Below, piece by piece: positions 8,827 to 17,565 of a DNA stretch of 39,803 nucleotides; position 1 is the stretch's first letter, and each line of letters starts with the position of its first letter. The position numbers and the translations under genes are program-made. The DNA is from Nitrospirota bacterium. GTDB taxonomy: Bacteria; Nitrospirota; Nitrospiria; Nitrospirales; UBA8639. The notes below the pieces were generated by a model. The model was not told the DNA's origin, did no database searches, and saw nothing but the letters and a program-made list of their open reading frames with translations. The DNA lies in NCBI GenBank assembly GCA_003233615.1, contig QIMB01000477.1:1-39803 (forward strand). Direction: 5' to 3'.

Positions 8827-9912
8827 ATGCCAGCACAAGATTCACCCTGCAAAGCCCTGCGGGAAGACATAACTATTCTCCTTACTAACAAATGTGGTAA
8901 TCAATGCAAGCACTGCATACCCGAAAGCGGGACTCTTCTCCCAGACGAGATGACTGCGGCAGACATTATCCGCAGTTTCCCACTCTTACAAAGCTATGCC
9001 GACGCGTCGGGTATTGCGCTTAGTGGCGGCGAACCACTCCTAAGACCTGATTTCCGTAGTATCTATGAAGTAGCTTGCAAGTTTTTCAGGATCACACTAT
9101 TCACTAGTGGTATTGGACTTACTAGTGACCTCATGACATTATTTCGAGACAGTCCCCCAAAGCGAGTCATCGTTTCCCTTTATGGATTGCAAACTTCCCA
9201 TGACTCATTCTGTAACAGGAAAGGAGCCTTCTCTGATGTAGATCAAGCTCTGACCTTTTTTAGGGAAATTGGGGCACCAACAGTTGTAAATCTCGTATGC
9301 CATAGTGGCAACCTTACCGAAATCAAGCAGGTAATTGAGAATTTGAAAACGCGTGGGGTGGCCGATAAGTTTAAAGTATTAACGTTCTCACCTCTTGGGA
9401 GAGGACAGTCTCTGGACTCTTTACTTGTCAAAAACATCGAGTGGATAGGGTTCGTGGATGACCTCCGGGAACATTTTCTTCGAACCGACAAATGCTTCGG
9501 ATCCAAAATAGAGGTTGAAAGACATGTCCGGAGTATTGGCCTCAGCAATTCACACAGGCCCAATTGCTGTTCCGTGTCTATCGATAGGAACGGCGTGTTC
9601 GCGTCTTGCATACATATTGATGCCAACGGCGACATGTACCCATGTGTAATGCTTCTGAGAAATCCAGTTTTTAGATTTGGCAATATCAGGACTATTGATA
9701 CGATTGACCTATGTAGTTACTATGAGAGAGTTAGTACAGAAGTATCAATGATTAAGAAACGAAACTGCACTCAGTGCAGTGCTACAAACGATTGCACGGG
9801 AGGATGCTTGGGCTACCACCTGACGACAGGAAAGGATCGCAGGTGCGAGGATTTCACTTTTGATCTTGGTTGTCCAACTCGTTACGAGCCTTTGTTTTTG
9901 CCGCCGGATTAG
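8827..9912 (+). CDS. Radical SAM/SPASM-type enzyme, copy 1
   Basis: Reductively cleaves S-adenosylmethionine at a 4Fe-4S cluster to start radical chemistry. The cluster motif CGNQCKHC supplies C23, C27 and C30; SGGEPL (66-71) is the SAM-binding strand. The C-terminal third (about 247-349) is cysteine-rich: ASCIHIDANGDMYPC, then GN, then CTQC...C-GGC...C...C. This is the SPASM layout for two auxiliary clusters, as in peptide- and carrier-modifying enzymes. At 361 residues it is compact. An AGGAAAGG site precedes the ATG. The gene at 9992 is a paralogue. No obvious long precursor peptide is adjacent, so the substrate may be a carrier-bound NRPS intermediate or a very short peptide (see 9921). 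Confidence 0.85.
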   Translation: MPAQDSPCKALREDITILLTNKCGNQCKHCIPESGTLLPDEMTAADIIRSFPLLQSYADASGIALSGGEPLLRPDFRSIYEVACKFFRITLFTSGIGLTSDLMTLFRDSPPKRVIVSLYGLQTSHDSFCNRKGAFSDVDQALTFFREIGAPTVVNLVCHSGNLTEIKQVIENLKTRGVADKFKVLTFSPLGRGQSLDSLLVKNIEWIGFVDDLREHFLRTDKCFGSKIEVERHVRSIGLSNSHRPNCCSVSIDRNGVFASCIHIDANGDMYPCVMLLRNPVFRFGNIRTIDTIDLCSYYERVSTEVSMIKKRNCTQCSATNDCTGGCLGYHLTTGKDRRCEDFTFDLGCPTRYEPLFLPPD

Positions 9913-9920
9913 AGGTATAG

Positions 9921-9947
9921 ATGCAAACAAGTTACAGCTGGTATTAG
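9921..9947 (+). CDS. Possible 8-residue peptide between the radical SAM genes
   Basis: An ATG with a well-placed AGAGG site (9911-9915, 5 bases upstream) opens a frame MQTSYSWY and a stop, between the two radical SAM/SPASM genes. Aromatic residues Y, W, Y are typical targets of cross-linking enzymes, and precursor peptides of similar size are known for other tailoring enzymes. Nothing but position, spacing and composition supports it, and such a short frame arises easily by chance. Confidence 0.2.
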   Translation: MQTSYSWY

Positions 9948-9991
9948 CCTCTTAAGACAAACTAAAAACAGTAAACCAAAGGAATAGTTGT

Positions 9992-11074
9992 ATGGAATCA
10001 CAAATTACGATTACTCGACCGGATATTGACTTTCTGATCACGAATAGATGCCCGAATCAGTGCCGTCACTGCGTATTTTGCAGCGGACAACAGCTTCCTG
10101 ACGAAATGAGTACTGCGGAAGTTGTTACGTCTCTCCAGAACATAAAAAATGCATTGCATGTAGAGTGGATATCTATAAGCGGAGGAGAACCTTTTTCTCG
10201 ACGGGACTTTTGCAATATCTATATCGAGGCTAGCAAATTATTCAACATAACGCTCATTAGTACCGGTATCGGTGCAGATGAACACATATTTCAACTGTTA
10301 GCGGAACATCCGCCACGACAGGCTATAGTATCCTTATACGGCCTACGTGATTACCATAATGAATTTTGTCAAGCAGAGAATGCGTTTGAATCTACGATTA
10401 GGTACTTGAAGTACTTAAAGCAATTACGACATCATAGCGGAATCATTGTTTCTGTTAATGTCGTTTGTCACCGCGGCAATATCAATGCCGTGCCTGAAAT
10501 AATGGATTACCTCAGTGCTTCGGATCTAACCGACGAGGTCAAGATTCTTGCCCTTTCACCAGTCGGCAGAGGACAACATATTATACATGAGTGCCTTGGT
10601 GGCCTAGAGTGGATTGCATTGATCAAGCATCTTAAAGAATATACCAAGAAAGGGGACATCCGGTTCAACAAGGGCATTAGAATCGAAAAGCATATAGAAG
10701 ACTCTGCATCGAGCGAAAAACATATCTCACAGTGTTACATAATAAACGACAAGGGGAAGATATTTTCATCCTGTATTCACATTGATGCTGACGGTGAAAT
10801 CTATCCCTGCACAATGCTGGTTAGACAGCAAGCGTTCAGTCTTGGTAATATTCGATATCCTGAGAAAATTGATCATCAAAAGTGTAAATCCCTTATTAAA
10901 CAAACACATATACAAATAATGCAAGAAAATTGTGCTGGATGCAAAACACAAGTACAATGTCTTGGTGGATGTTTTGGGTATCATCTGGTTAATAAAACAG
11001 ACTATAGGTGCAATGAAGAGAGAATCCGATTTGGATGCCCCGACAGATATGAACTTTTGGATGCAGACCAATAG
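9992..11074 (+). CDS. Radical SAM/SPASM-type enzyme, copy 2
   Basis: Paralogue of the preceding gene, roughly 40-45 percent identical by eye and collinear over its whole length. The radical SAM motif CPNQCRHC gives C20, C24 and C27, with an extra cysteine in the following VFCSG. SISGGEPF is the SAM-binding segment. The C-terminal SPASM region contains SSCIHIDADGEIYPC, GNIRY, and CAGCKTQVQCLGGC, with two further cysteines before the end (RCNEE...GCPD). An AAGGAAT site precedes the ATG. It is the last gene of the rightward arm and converges on the gene at 11148. The two copies have diverged enough to act on different positions or steps, which is an inference. Confidence 0.85.
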   Translation: MESQITITRPDIDFLITNRCPNQCRHCVFCSGQQLPDEMSTAEVVTSLQNIKNALHVEWISISGGEPFSRRDFCNIYIEASKLFNITLISTGIGADEHIFQLLAEHPPRQAIVSLYGLRDYHNEFCQAENAFESTIRYLKYLKQLRHHSGIIVSVNVVCHRGNINAVPEIMDYLSASDLTDEVKILALSPVGRGQHIIHECLGGLEWIALIKHLKEYTKKGDIRFNKGIRIEKHIEDSASSEKHISQCYIINDKGKIFSSCIHIDADGEIYPCTMLVRQQAFSLGNIRYPEKIDHQKCKSLIKQTHIQIMQENCAGCKTQVQCLGGCFGYHLVNKTDYRCNEERIRFGCPDRYELLDADQ

Positions 11075-11086
11075 ACACGACGTCGT

Positions 11087-11123
11087 AAAAAAACCATAAT
11101 AACGCAGGTGTTATCCAAAAAAA
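11087..11123. terminator. Possible bidirectional terminator between convergent genes
   Basis: ATAAC and GTTAT (11099-11114) form a short stem flanked by an A-run (11087-11093) on one side and an A8 run on the other. On the minus strand the A-run at 11087 reads as a T-run after the hairpin. The stem is only 5 bp, so this is a weak candidate, but it sits exactly between the convergent stops at 11074 and 11148. Confidence 0.35.
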
Positions 11124-11147
11124 ATATTCATATTTGCCTTCATTGCG

Positions 11148-14100
11148 CTACATCTTCTTAGATTTCGCTGCAAGTACCACCCGAAAACCTGTTCTTCTTC
11201 CGGCCCACCCGGGATGCTCTTTATGGCGACAGGCACATCGCATATTCACCTTTGGACGGCCAAAAGATCCGCCACGTAGCACACGACGGTCAGTTTTAAT
11301 GTTTGAAATCCCTTGCTCACTATTCTTTTTATATTCGTTTTCGTAGCTATCGGTATATTTACTCTGACACCATTCCCATACATTCCCTGCCATGTCCATA
11401 CACCCACATGGGCTCGCGCCTTCAGGAAAAATACCCACTGCATTCGGAACCTTAGTCTCGCCAAAATTGCATTTATTCTCATTGAATTCATAGCCCCAAG
11501 GATAGGTTCGGTCAAGTTTTTCCTCTGCCGTCTCCCGGCCAGCTGCCTTTTCCCAGTCTTCCCTTTCCCAGTTAGCTGTCTTTTTCCACTCCGCATGGTC
11601 CCATCTAGCCGCCTTTTCCCATTCGGCTTCCGCTGGTAAACGAATCTCAATTTTTCCCGCCTCTATTGCTGACCTTAATTTGCTATCATATTTTGTGGGA
11701 TATAGTAGCTTGGTATCCTTCAGTAGCTCCGTTAGCCATCTGCAATACGCGACAGCTTCAAACCAACTCACACCGACTACAGGATGATTATTCAGCCCGT
11801 GCCTCTCATTGTAAAAATGCGGTTCGTTCTCACCTCTTTCCACATATTGTTCCTCTTGGTCATCCCAGAAACGTTTGGTGATTTTTCCATTAGTCCACTG
11901 CTCGTCAGCATTTTTTGCTTCTTGCCAGTATTTCTCGTTGCTATAGCCATGGGAAGAAAACTGTTTGTACTGTGCGTTCGTTACGAGACATTTGCTGATG
12001 AGATAAGACTGATCAATGCTCCTTACATGTAGTGGCCACTCGTCGGCAAGACTTTCAGCATCTTTATCTTTATTACTGCCCATTAGGAAAGGTCCAGCAG
12101 GCACTTCACGCCATTCGATATTCAGTTTTTCATTGCCGAAAGATTCTTCGGCAAGAAGATTTTCTATATGATTAAGAACTGTGCCTGCTTCCACAATTTC
12201 GCATGGCTCCAGCAATTTACATTTACCCTCCTCCTTAAGACTCCCAATATGCTCACGTATACGTTTTAAAAAGGTTTCACCTCCATCAGGCTTATACTTA
12301 TCCTCAATGGTCTCGCCTAGATTCTTTGCATCGCGTGCATTTTTCAGCATGAGGCCGGCCCACAGGATACCTCGCCAAGCCTCTTCAGTTTTGGGGTTGG
12401 AAGAAGGACAGAGATTATACATCGCGTCAAGAGCTTTGTAAGTTTTCTTGTGATACTGATCCTGAGCGCAATTGCGAGTTCGTTTGGACAGAAGGTATTC
12501 TACGGCTAAACAAGCAGCAAGTTTGCAATCCTTAATTTTCAGCAATTCATATAGCTTCCTGTCGAATCCCACAATCTTATCAGCCATGTGACGACCAGCT
12601 AAGAAATCTATCAGTTTGGGATCTGGAAAACCGGACACAGGTTTGTTTTCTGAAGTATTATTATTCAAGAGGTCATAAGCATTTTTTTGCCACTTCTCCA
12701 GCTCTTTGTCTATGACAGATGAATCGCAAATTTGTTTAGCAAATATTATGGCGATACATTCATACAATTCAGATTGCTTAATTGGCAATTCTCGAGGTTC
12801 ACGCGTGTAAATTACAGTGAGAGCTGTTAAGAGATGAGGGTTTCTAGCAATCTGCCCACGAGCGGTGTAATGTTTTACGTCTTTGTTCAAACATTTAATA
12901 AGTTCATTTTTCTCTTTCACTAGATCTTTTTTAGACATGTGTACTACGGGAACCAAAGCATGGTACCACTTTGTAATAAAATTTTTGATTTGATTCCACT
13001 TCAATTCTCCGATTGTAACATCTTTCTCGAATCGATCCTGAATATCAAGCTTCGTAAATGAATCTTTCGTACAAGTAAGTATGAATCGATTAGATGGATA
13101 CCAACGCATAAAACAATCAATAGCTTGGCCAACATTACCCCACTGATCATTCGTTTTATATGTGTCCAGATCATCGAATACAACCAAGCAGTCCTTGTCT
13201 TCATCATCAAGATCCTGCCTGATAATATCCTCACAATATTCCACATTGATGCTCGTGAGTTCTTTATGAATATGACTCCACATTGCACTAGGGGATTCGT
13301 CTTTATCAGGACATTGGGCATCCAAAGCGAATCCACTCATGGAAATTCGAATAGGGGAAAGTCCTTCGTGCTCCCACTCCTTGTGAATACTGCCATCCTC
13401 CTCGTTAAGGCATGTTCTTGCTAACTTTAATATCAAATAATTTACAAATGCAGATTTCCCGCTTCGAGGCTCTCCAAAAATTGCAAGTGTATCATTATCA
13501 TTTGCGGCAGACATGATAGTCTTTGCCTTTTCGATTTCATTCCTGTCTTCTGAATGCTCCTCCTCACTGCAAACTTCTTCAACTAAACCTTTTCGATAGT
13601 GTTTTAGATCTATGAATATCTGATCAAGCGTAATAGGTTTGCCATTCTTTTTCTTCTTAATAAGTTTCTCCAATGGCACTTCGCTGCAAACTGACACAAG
13701 ATGTTCGTGATAACATTTCAAGGCTGCTTGACATTCCTCCTTACTTGGTTCGGGATCTAGTGTGGAGTCGAGACGAATGGGTAAAGCTCTACACCCATCG
13801 GGGGTTGGATAACCAGGTTCGGGCTCCCAACCACAGCTCTTGCTTTTCTTCATTATCCGTGGCCAATGGCAAAGACTCGCATTCTGGTTGTCCTCAAACA
13901 TAATACTACCAGCCACGTAACCATGTGTACGCTTTATCTTATCACCCTGCCCGCCATTATACGTTTCCAAGCTAATAATCGCAGGGCATTGACAGCTATG
14001 GCCATTCTCCTTTCCATCTTCCACTATATTTAACCATTTTTCTTCATGCGTGTGGCCAAAGAGATGGACAGTGAAGCGGTTCGATCGACGAACTTCGGGG

Positions 14101-14936
14101 TAAAGGTTCTTGTCTATCCAAGCGGGGCCGTGGTGGGTCATAAGAATGCACGCATGGTGACGTATCCACCAATCAACCTCATCGTTTTTGCCGCAGCATA
14201 CAGCCTGGAATTGACGTCTATCCCAGGCAAGGTGCCCCTTATACTTTTTCCCCTCATCTTTCTTTAGTTGTAGGAAAGCTGTATTTAGGCCCAGAACACC
14301 AATACGCTTGCCTCCTTTTGTTTTGAACGTAGCGGAAAAATCGCCTGGCAATATTCCTTTATCTTGAATAAAAATTGAATTGTCCCTGCCCAGTCGGAAT
14401 GGCTGTTTGTTCCACCATTTCAAGTACTCTTTAAAGGCTTCATTGATCACCTTTCGATACGGCGAGGTTTCTTCATTCAAGAGAAGGTTTCTAATATTGT
14501 CTTCTATCTTAGTCCTTTTACCCGCCTCACCTATCTTGTATATCTCAACTTTGTCGGTTTTTTTGAACACTCCTGGCTTTGCAAGTTCTTCTGCTTGGGG
14601 CAGAAACTTTCCGTCTTTCGGCCATTTAATTTTGTCTATACATTGAAGATCGTGGTTTCCTGGCACGGCCAGCAAAACAGGGGAATGGCCAAGCTCACCA
14701 AGCTTCTTAAACAAGGGTTCTAGAAGGTCTTTTTGCATATTCTTGTATTCATCTTGATATCCCTTGAATACTAAGTCTCCTGTGAAGAAGACTGCATTCA
14801 AAGGACCCCATTCTTGAGGAATATTCTTAATATCCTTGCAAAGTTCGTCCCGGATTTCAGGCCAGTTACAATTATTCCATCTCGGGTCACCCCAATGCAA
14901 GTCCGACAAGTGTAGCCAGTTGAAACGGTCGCCCAT
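11148..14936 (-). CDS. Metallophosphoesterase / STAND-like NTPase / FGE-fold fusion protein
   Basis: A 1262-residue three-part protein. Residues 1-340 are a calcineurin-like phosphoesterase with the metal motifs DLH (D12, H14), GDLV (D54), GNHD (94-97), THHG (267-270) and GHTH (294-297). Residues 460-760 are a P-loop NTPase with Walker A GEPRSGKS (488-495) and Walker B VVFDDLD (585-591), resembling NACHT/STAND sensors. Residues about 940-1256 are a formylglycine-generating-enzyme/sulfatase-modifying-factor fold: REVPAGPFLMG, PVVGVSWFEAVAYC, AGNVWEWC, RVLRGGSF, GFRVVLA. The catalytic cysteine pair expected after RGGS is absent, suggesting a binding domain. Residues 1104-1136 are three 11-residue tandem repeats not seen in usual FGE domains. 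A strong site AAGGAAGG precedes the ATG. It is probably an immune-type sensor/effector lodged between the two biosynthetic arms; a role in regulation or self-protection is also possible. Confidence 0.8.
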   Translation of the reverse strand: MGDRFNWLHLSDLHWGDPRWNNCNWPEIRDELCKDIKNIPQEWGPLNAVFFTGDLVFKGYQDEYKNMQKDLLEPLFKKLGELGHSPVLLAVPGNHDLQCIDKIKWPKDGKFLPQAEELAKPGVFKKTDKVEIYKIGEAGKRTKIEDNIRNLLLNEETSPYRKVINEAFKEYLKWWNKQPFRLGRDNSIFIQDKGILPGDFSATFKTKGGKRIGVLGLNTAFLQLKKDEGKKYKGHLAWDRRQFQAVCCGKNDEVDWWIRHHACILMTHHGPAWIDKNLYPEVRRSNRFTVHLFGHTHEEKWLNIVEDGKENGHSCQCPAIISLETYNGGQGDKIKRTHGYVAGSIMFEDNQNASLCHWPRIMKKSKSCGWEPEPGYPTPDGCRALPIRLDSTLDPEPSKEECQAALKCYHEHLVSVCSEVPLEKLIKKKKNGKPITLDQIFIDLKHYRKGLVEEVCSEEEHSEDRNEIEKAKTIMSAANDNDTLAIFGEPRSGKSAFVNYLILKLARTCLNEEDGSIHKEWEHEGLSPIRISMSGFALDAQCPDKDESPSAMWSHIHKELTSINVEYCEDIIRQDLDDEDKDCLVVFDDLDTYKTNDQWGNVGQAIDCFMRWYPSNRFILTCTKDSFTKLDIQDRFEKDVTIGELKWNQIKNFITKWYHALVPVVHMSKKDLVKEKNELIKCLNKDVKHYTARGQIARNPHLLTALTVIYTREPRELPIKQSELYECIAIIFAKQICDSSVIDKELEKWQKNAYDLLNNNTSENKPVSGFPDPKLIDFLAGRHMADKIVGFDRKLYELLKIKDCKLAACLAVEYLLSKRTRNCAQDQYHKKTYKALDAMYNLCPSSNPKTEEAWRGILWAGLMLKNARDAKNLGETIEDKYKPDGGETFLKRIREHIGSLKEEGKCKLLEPCEIVEAGTVLNHIENLLAEESFGNEKLNIEWREVPAGPFLMGSNKDKDAESLADEWPLHVRSIDQSYLISKCLVTNAQYKQFSSHGYSNEKYWQEAKNADEQWTNGKITKRFWDDQEEQYVERGENEPHFYNERHGLNNHPVVGVSWFEAVAYCRWLTELLKDTKLLYPTKYDSKLRSAIEAGKIEIRLPAEAEWEKAARWDHAEWKKTANWEREDWEKAAGRETAEEKLDRTYPWGYEFNENKCNFGETKVPNAVGIFPEGASPCGCMDMAGNVWEWCQSKYTDSYENEYKKNSEQGISNIKTDRRVLRGGSFGRPKVNMRCACRHKEHPGWAGRRTGFRVVLAAKSKKM
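11529..11627 (-). repeat. Three 33-bp in-frame tandem repeats in the FGE-fold region
   Basis: The encoded units are AEWEKAARWDH, AEWKKTANWER and EDWEKAAGRET (residues 1104-1136). The first is the normal FGE segment that follows RLP; the next two look like diverged in-frame duplications that extend the loop before TYPWG. Confidence 0.8.
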
Positions 14937-14984
14937 TGAATACCTTCCTTTCTATTCTCAAATCTGCGCTAATTTTATGTTCAA

Positions 14985-15731
14985 TCAGTTATAACAGTAT
15001 CCTAGCAACCGGGACAGATATCTGAAGATGGCCTCTTCTCTCAACAGAACGTCCGGTGACCAGGTCTCCCAATCCTCAGCACTCGTATATCCAAGCCGGG
15101 CAAGGGTCCTCTCAAAAAAATCCCGTTCGATGTCGTTAGTGCAAAGAGACTTCCACTCCACGGGGGAATGGCCAATCGATGTTTGGTCAATAGGACGTTT
15201 TCTATAATAGGGAAAAGCATAGTACTCAATTTCCTCAAAAACTCTGTCCGGAACAAAAGATGGGTAGTTGCTGAAAGGTGCTGTAGGTTGCAAATTCAGT
15301 GTTGTCACGAGATGTTCCTGTACCAAATCCGGTGTTTTGACCAAGTCTTCGTATCTTACCTGCAGTGCAATATCTTTTCTAAATCGCTGAGCTTGCAATA
15401 TACAGCCAATCCAGCGGTTTACATTGACACGTGGACCAGTAGGATTCTGGTGAACAACATCCCTGCCATCACGAACAATATTGACTATTTGAATATCATG
15501 CTGATGTATAAGTTTCAATTGACGCTCAAGTTCTATCCCGGGAAGAGGAACAGAGAGAATCGTGAGGGGAGTCCGCTTGGCGACAAAAACACTGTTATCA
15601 CTTGAAAGAGCACAGAAGGCATCTATGCTGGTCTCAGGGCTAACAACCTCCGTATCTTCGAAGGAATGGAATAGTCGATTCAGAAGTGTTGTACCGCTCC
15701 GGGCACATCCCGTAATAAAAATTCGTTTCAT
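14985..15731 (-). CDS. Sulfotransferase-family protein
   Basis: Transfers a sulfuryl group from PAPS to a hydroxyl or amine. The 248 residues begin with the 5'-phosphosulfate-binding loop FITGCARSGTTLLNRLF (about 4-20), and the 3'-phosphate motif IVRDGRDVVH follows near residues 84-93. RYEDLVKTP (about 123-131) is another family landmark. Its ATG overlaps the stop of the nucleotidyltransferase gene by 4 bases, so it is coupled to the biosynthetic operon and is most simply a late tailoring enzyme. PAPS could come from the CysC at the left edge. The acceptor cannot be predicted. It is the last gene of the leftward arm; the STAND-like gene starts 48 bases further on with its own strong ribosome binding site. 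Confidence 0.8.
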   Translation of the reverse strand: MKRIFITGCARSGTTLLNRLFHSFEDTEVVSPETSIDAFCALSSDNSVFVAKRTPLTILSVPLPGIELERQLKLIHQHDIQIVNIVRDGRDVVHQNPTGPRVNVNRWIGCILQAQRFRKDIALQVRYEDLVKTPDLVQEHLVTTLNLQPTAPFSNYPSFVPDRVFEEIEYYAFPYYRKRPIDQTSIGHSPVEWKSLCTNDIERDFFERTLARLGYTSAEDWETWSPDVLLREEAIFRYLSRLLGYCYN

Positions 15732-16621
15732 TGCAAGCCCCTCTTTTCGTTACTATCGGTATTCAGCGAATCCAATCTACTGTCATTGCTTTTAGCAATA
15801 CTAAATGGCTGAACGCTCTCTTTGATTATGCGATCACAAGCAATAAATTCCTGTTTCCCAATGCTATTTCCAAGCAGGTTACTTGCATAGAGATATAATC
15901 CGACCAACTCCCGCAAAGCAGTCAATAATGCATCTCTTGTTGGTCTGGCTATGGTTCGTTTTAACCATGGCAAAATTTCATCTGGCAATTTCGTTTCCAT
16001 CCTTCGATAGTTCTCAAATGGCACATTGTAAATCTGACACAAGAGTCGTGTGATAATTGGGTCACGCATATGGTTCATGATATCTAACGCTTCAAGAAGT
16101 TCTCCTCGACGGACCATTCGAACAACTGACCATGCACTTATAGAAAATGGAGTGTGCGACTGGTGCGAAATAGCTTGCACTTGGCTAGATTTGATTGCTT
16201 TAAACATATCTTCTACTTTACCAAAACAGTCATACAAAAGTTTGCGATCGAAGAGATAAGTCATCGTGCTCATTGACAATGCAATCAAATCAGGTAAATT
16301 CTTCATGCTATAATAATCGTAGTCAACTTTTACTATCTTACCAGATACATCATATAAGGCAGAATAGCAAGTTGAATCACAAATCCAGCCGCTGGCTAAT
16401 ACTGGCCCCACAACAGCCGCAATATTATCAGCATCCTTAATAATTGAATCGTGATTTTCCTTACTCACCAGAATACAGAGATCCACATCCGAATTAACAT
16501 CTGCATCACCACGAGATAGGGATCCAATCAAATAAATGGACGTTACCCTTGAATCCATTTTTAGGACTGCACAGCATTTGTTTACCATATCACTTAGCAT
16601 TGAAATAAATTCAGTAGTCAC
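15728..16621 (-). CDS. Nucleotidyltransferase (Pol-beta superfamily) in biosynthetic operon
   Basis: The N-terminal third carries the nucleotidyltransferase signature: IYLIGSLSRGDADV followed by SDVDL, i.e. GS and then DxD. This family transfers NMP groups to small molecules or proteins. The remaining 200 residues are mostly helical, with no motif I recognise. The longest frame starts at 16678 inside the preceding radical SAM gene. A GTG at 16621, preceded by AGAAGGGG 11 bases upstream and lying just after that gene's stop, is the more credible start and gives 297 residues. By operon position it may nucleotidylate the product, as aminoglycoside or lincosamide nucleotidyltransferases do for resistance, or activate a precursor. 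It is unlikely to be a MNT/HEPN antitoxin, because no HEPN partner is adjacent. Confidence 0.65.
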   Translation of the reverse strand: MTTEFISMLSDMVNKCCAVLKMDSRVTSIYLIGSLSRGDADVNSDVDLCILVSKENHDSIIKDADNIAAVVGPVLASGWICDSTCYSALYDVSGKIVKVDYDYYSMKNLPDLIALSMSTMTYLFDRKLLYDCFGKVEDMFKAIKSSQVQAISHQSHTPFSISAWSVVRMVRRGELLEALDIMNHMRDPIITRLLCQIYNVPFENYRRMETKLPDEILPWLKRTIARPTRDALLTALRELVGLYLYASNLLGNSIGKQEFIACDRIIKESVQPFSIAKSNDSRLDSLNTDSNEKRGLQ

Positions 16622-16643
16622 TATGTTCAAAACCCCTTCTACT

Positions 16644-17546
16644 TTATTCCAGCATACAGGCACAACCCAAACTTGCACATTGGGCAGTCCTGAGGTTTTC
16701 CGGGATGGTTTTATTCAAAAGCACTTTCAAATCAGTCTCATAAACGTTTCCAATCCGAAGATCCTGCCGATGAAAACATGGATATAAACTTCCATCAGCA
16801 TTTAGAAAGAAATGGTCACTTCCCATTGGACAACTCATTCCTACGGGAGACTTTCCGTGAATGAAGTCAAGTGCTACACAAGTGTATTTCCTTCGCCCCT
16901 TATGAGTACTTGCCCACGCAAGCATCGCACTTTCGAGGTTAGTAATGTCAACACTACAACTAGAACGCAGTCGCATATGGTCCAGACTAGTAAAAAATGC
17001 CGGGATCTCAGCTGGATGGACTAGTAGATCGAAGCCCAATTCCTGACAGAATTGCATCATAGGTAATATTGAATCAATATTGGATAGGCATACAGTCTGT
17101 ATGATGGTAACCGGTAGATAGTTTGGTCGATCTGCCAGAGCAGTTAAATTCGCAATGATCCTTTTTGTGACTCCTTGTTTAGCATTTCGAAGAGGCCTCA
17201 GAGATTCGTTTACCTCTGGATCCAAAGAATCTAACGATACAGCGACTTGCGACACTTCATAATGCAGCCCGTTGTTTGCCGTGGTCGTATCAAGCAGTAT
17301 ACCATCCGTAAGGAAAGACACTGCCAAACCTACTGTCCGTGCTAATCTAACTATTTCCCAAAACGCCGGATTAAGAAGGCATTCACCGCCAGTGAAAAAT
17401 ACATGATCAAAGCAATTCGCAATACTATTAATGATGCATTCTGCATGCGAAATACCAACAGAGCGGTTAGGCCTAGGATTTACCCCTGTCTCGTAAAAAC
17501 AGTAGCGACAAGCGAGCTGACATTGACCTGTAATAGCCCAATACAA
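16644..17546 (-). CDS. Radical SAM protein in NRPS operon, copy 3
   Basis: Radical SAM enzyme with the cluster motif CQLACRYC (C9, C13, C16) and FFTGGECLL as the SAM-binding strand. The C-terminus has a shortened SPASM/twitch-like region: SCPMGS, ADGSLYPCF, IGNV and the ending CASLGCAC. It is unlike the two rightward copies, so it is not a recent duplicate. The start is ambiguous. The frame opens at a TTG (17546), but the best ribosome binding site (GGGAG, inside the end of the NRPS gene) is 8 bases before an in-frame ATA at 17564, with no ATG available. Translation is probably coupled to the upstream megasynthase. It may modify a carrier-bound residue or the released product. Confidence 0.78.
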   Translation of the reverse strand: MYWAITGQCQLACRYCFYETGVNPRPNRSVGISHAECIINSIANCFDHVFFTGGECLLNPAFWEIVRLARTVGLAVSFLTDGILLDTTTANNGLHYEVSQVAVSLDSLDPEVNESLRPLRNAKQGVTKRIIANLTALADRPNYLPVTIIQTVCLSNIDSILPMMQFCQELGFDLLVHPAEIPAFFTSLDHMRLRSSCSVDITNLESAMLAWASTHKGRRKYTCVALDFIHGKSPVGMSCPMGSDHFFLNADGSLYPCFHRQDLRIGNVYETDLKVLLNKTIPENLRTAQCASLGCACMLE

Positions 17547-17565
17547 TGATGATCTTGTTTTTATG

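Noticed and set aside
11148..11260. FGE-fold C-terminus resembling the variable region of diversity-generating retroelements
   Set aside because: No reverse transcriptase, template repeat or adenine-biased codon pattern is visible in the window; the RGGS...GFR ending is also standard for ordinary FGE domains.
15728..16621. MNT/HEPN toxin-antitoxin pair
   Set aside because: The nucleotidyltransferase is about 300 residues, coupled to biosynthetic genes, and has no HEPN neighbour.
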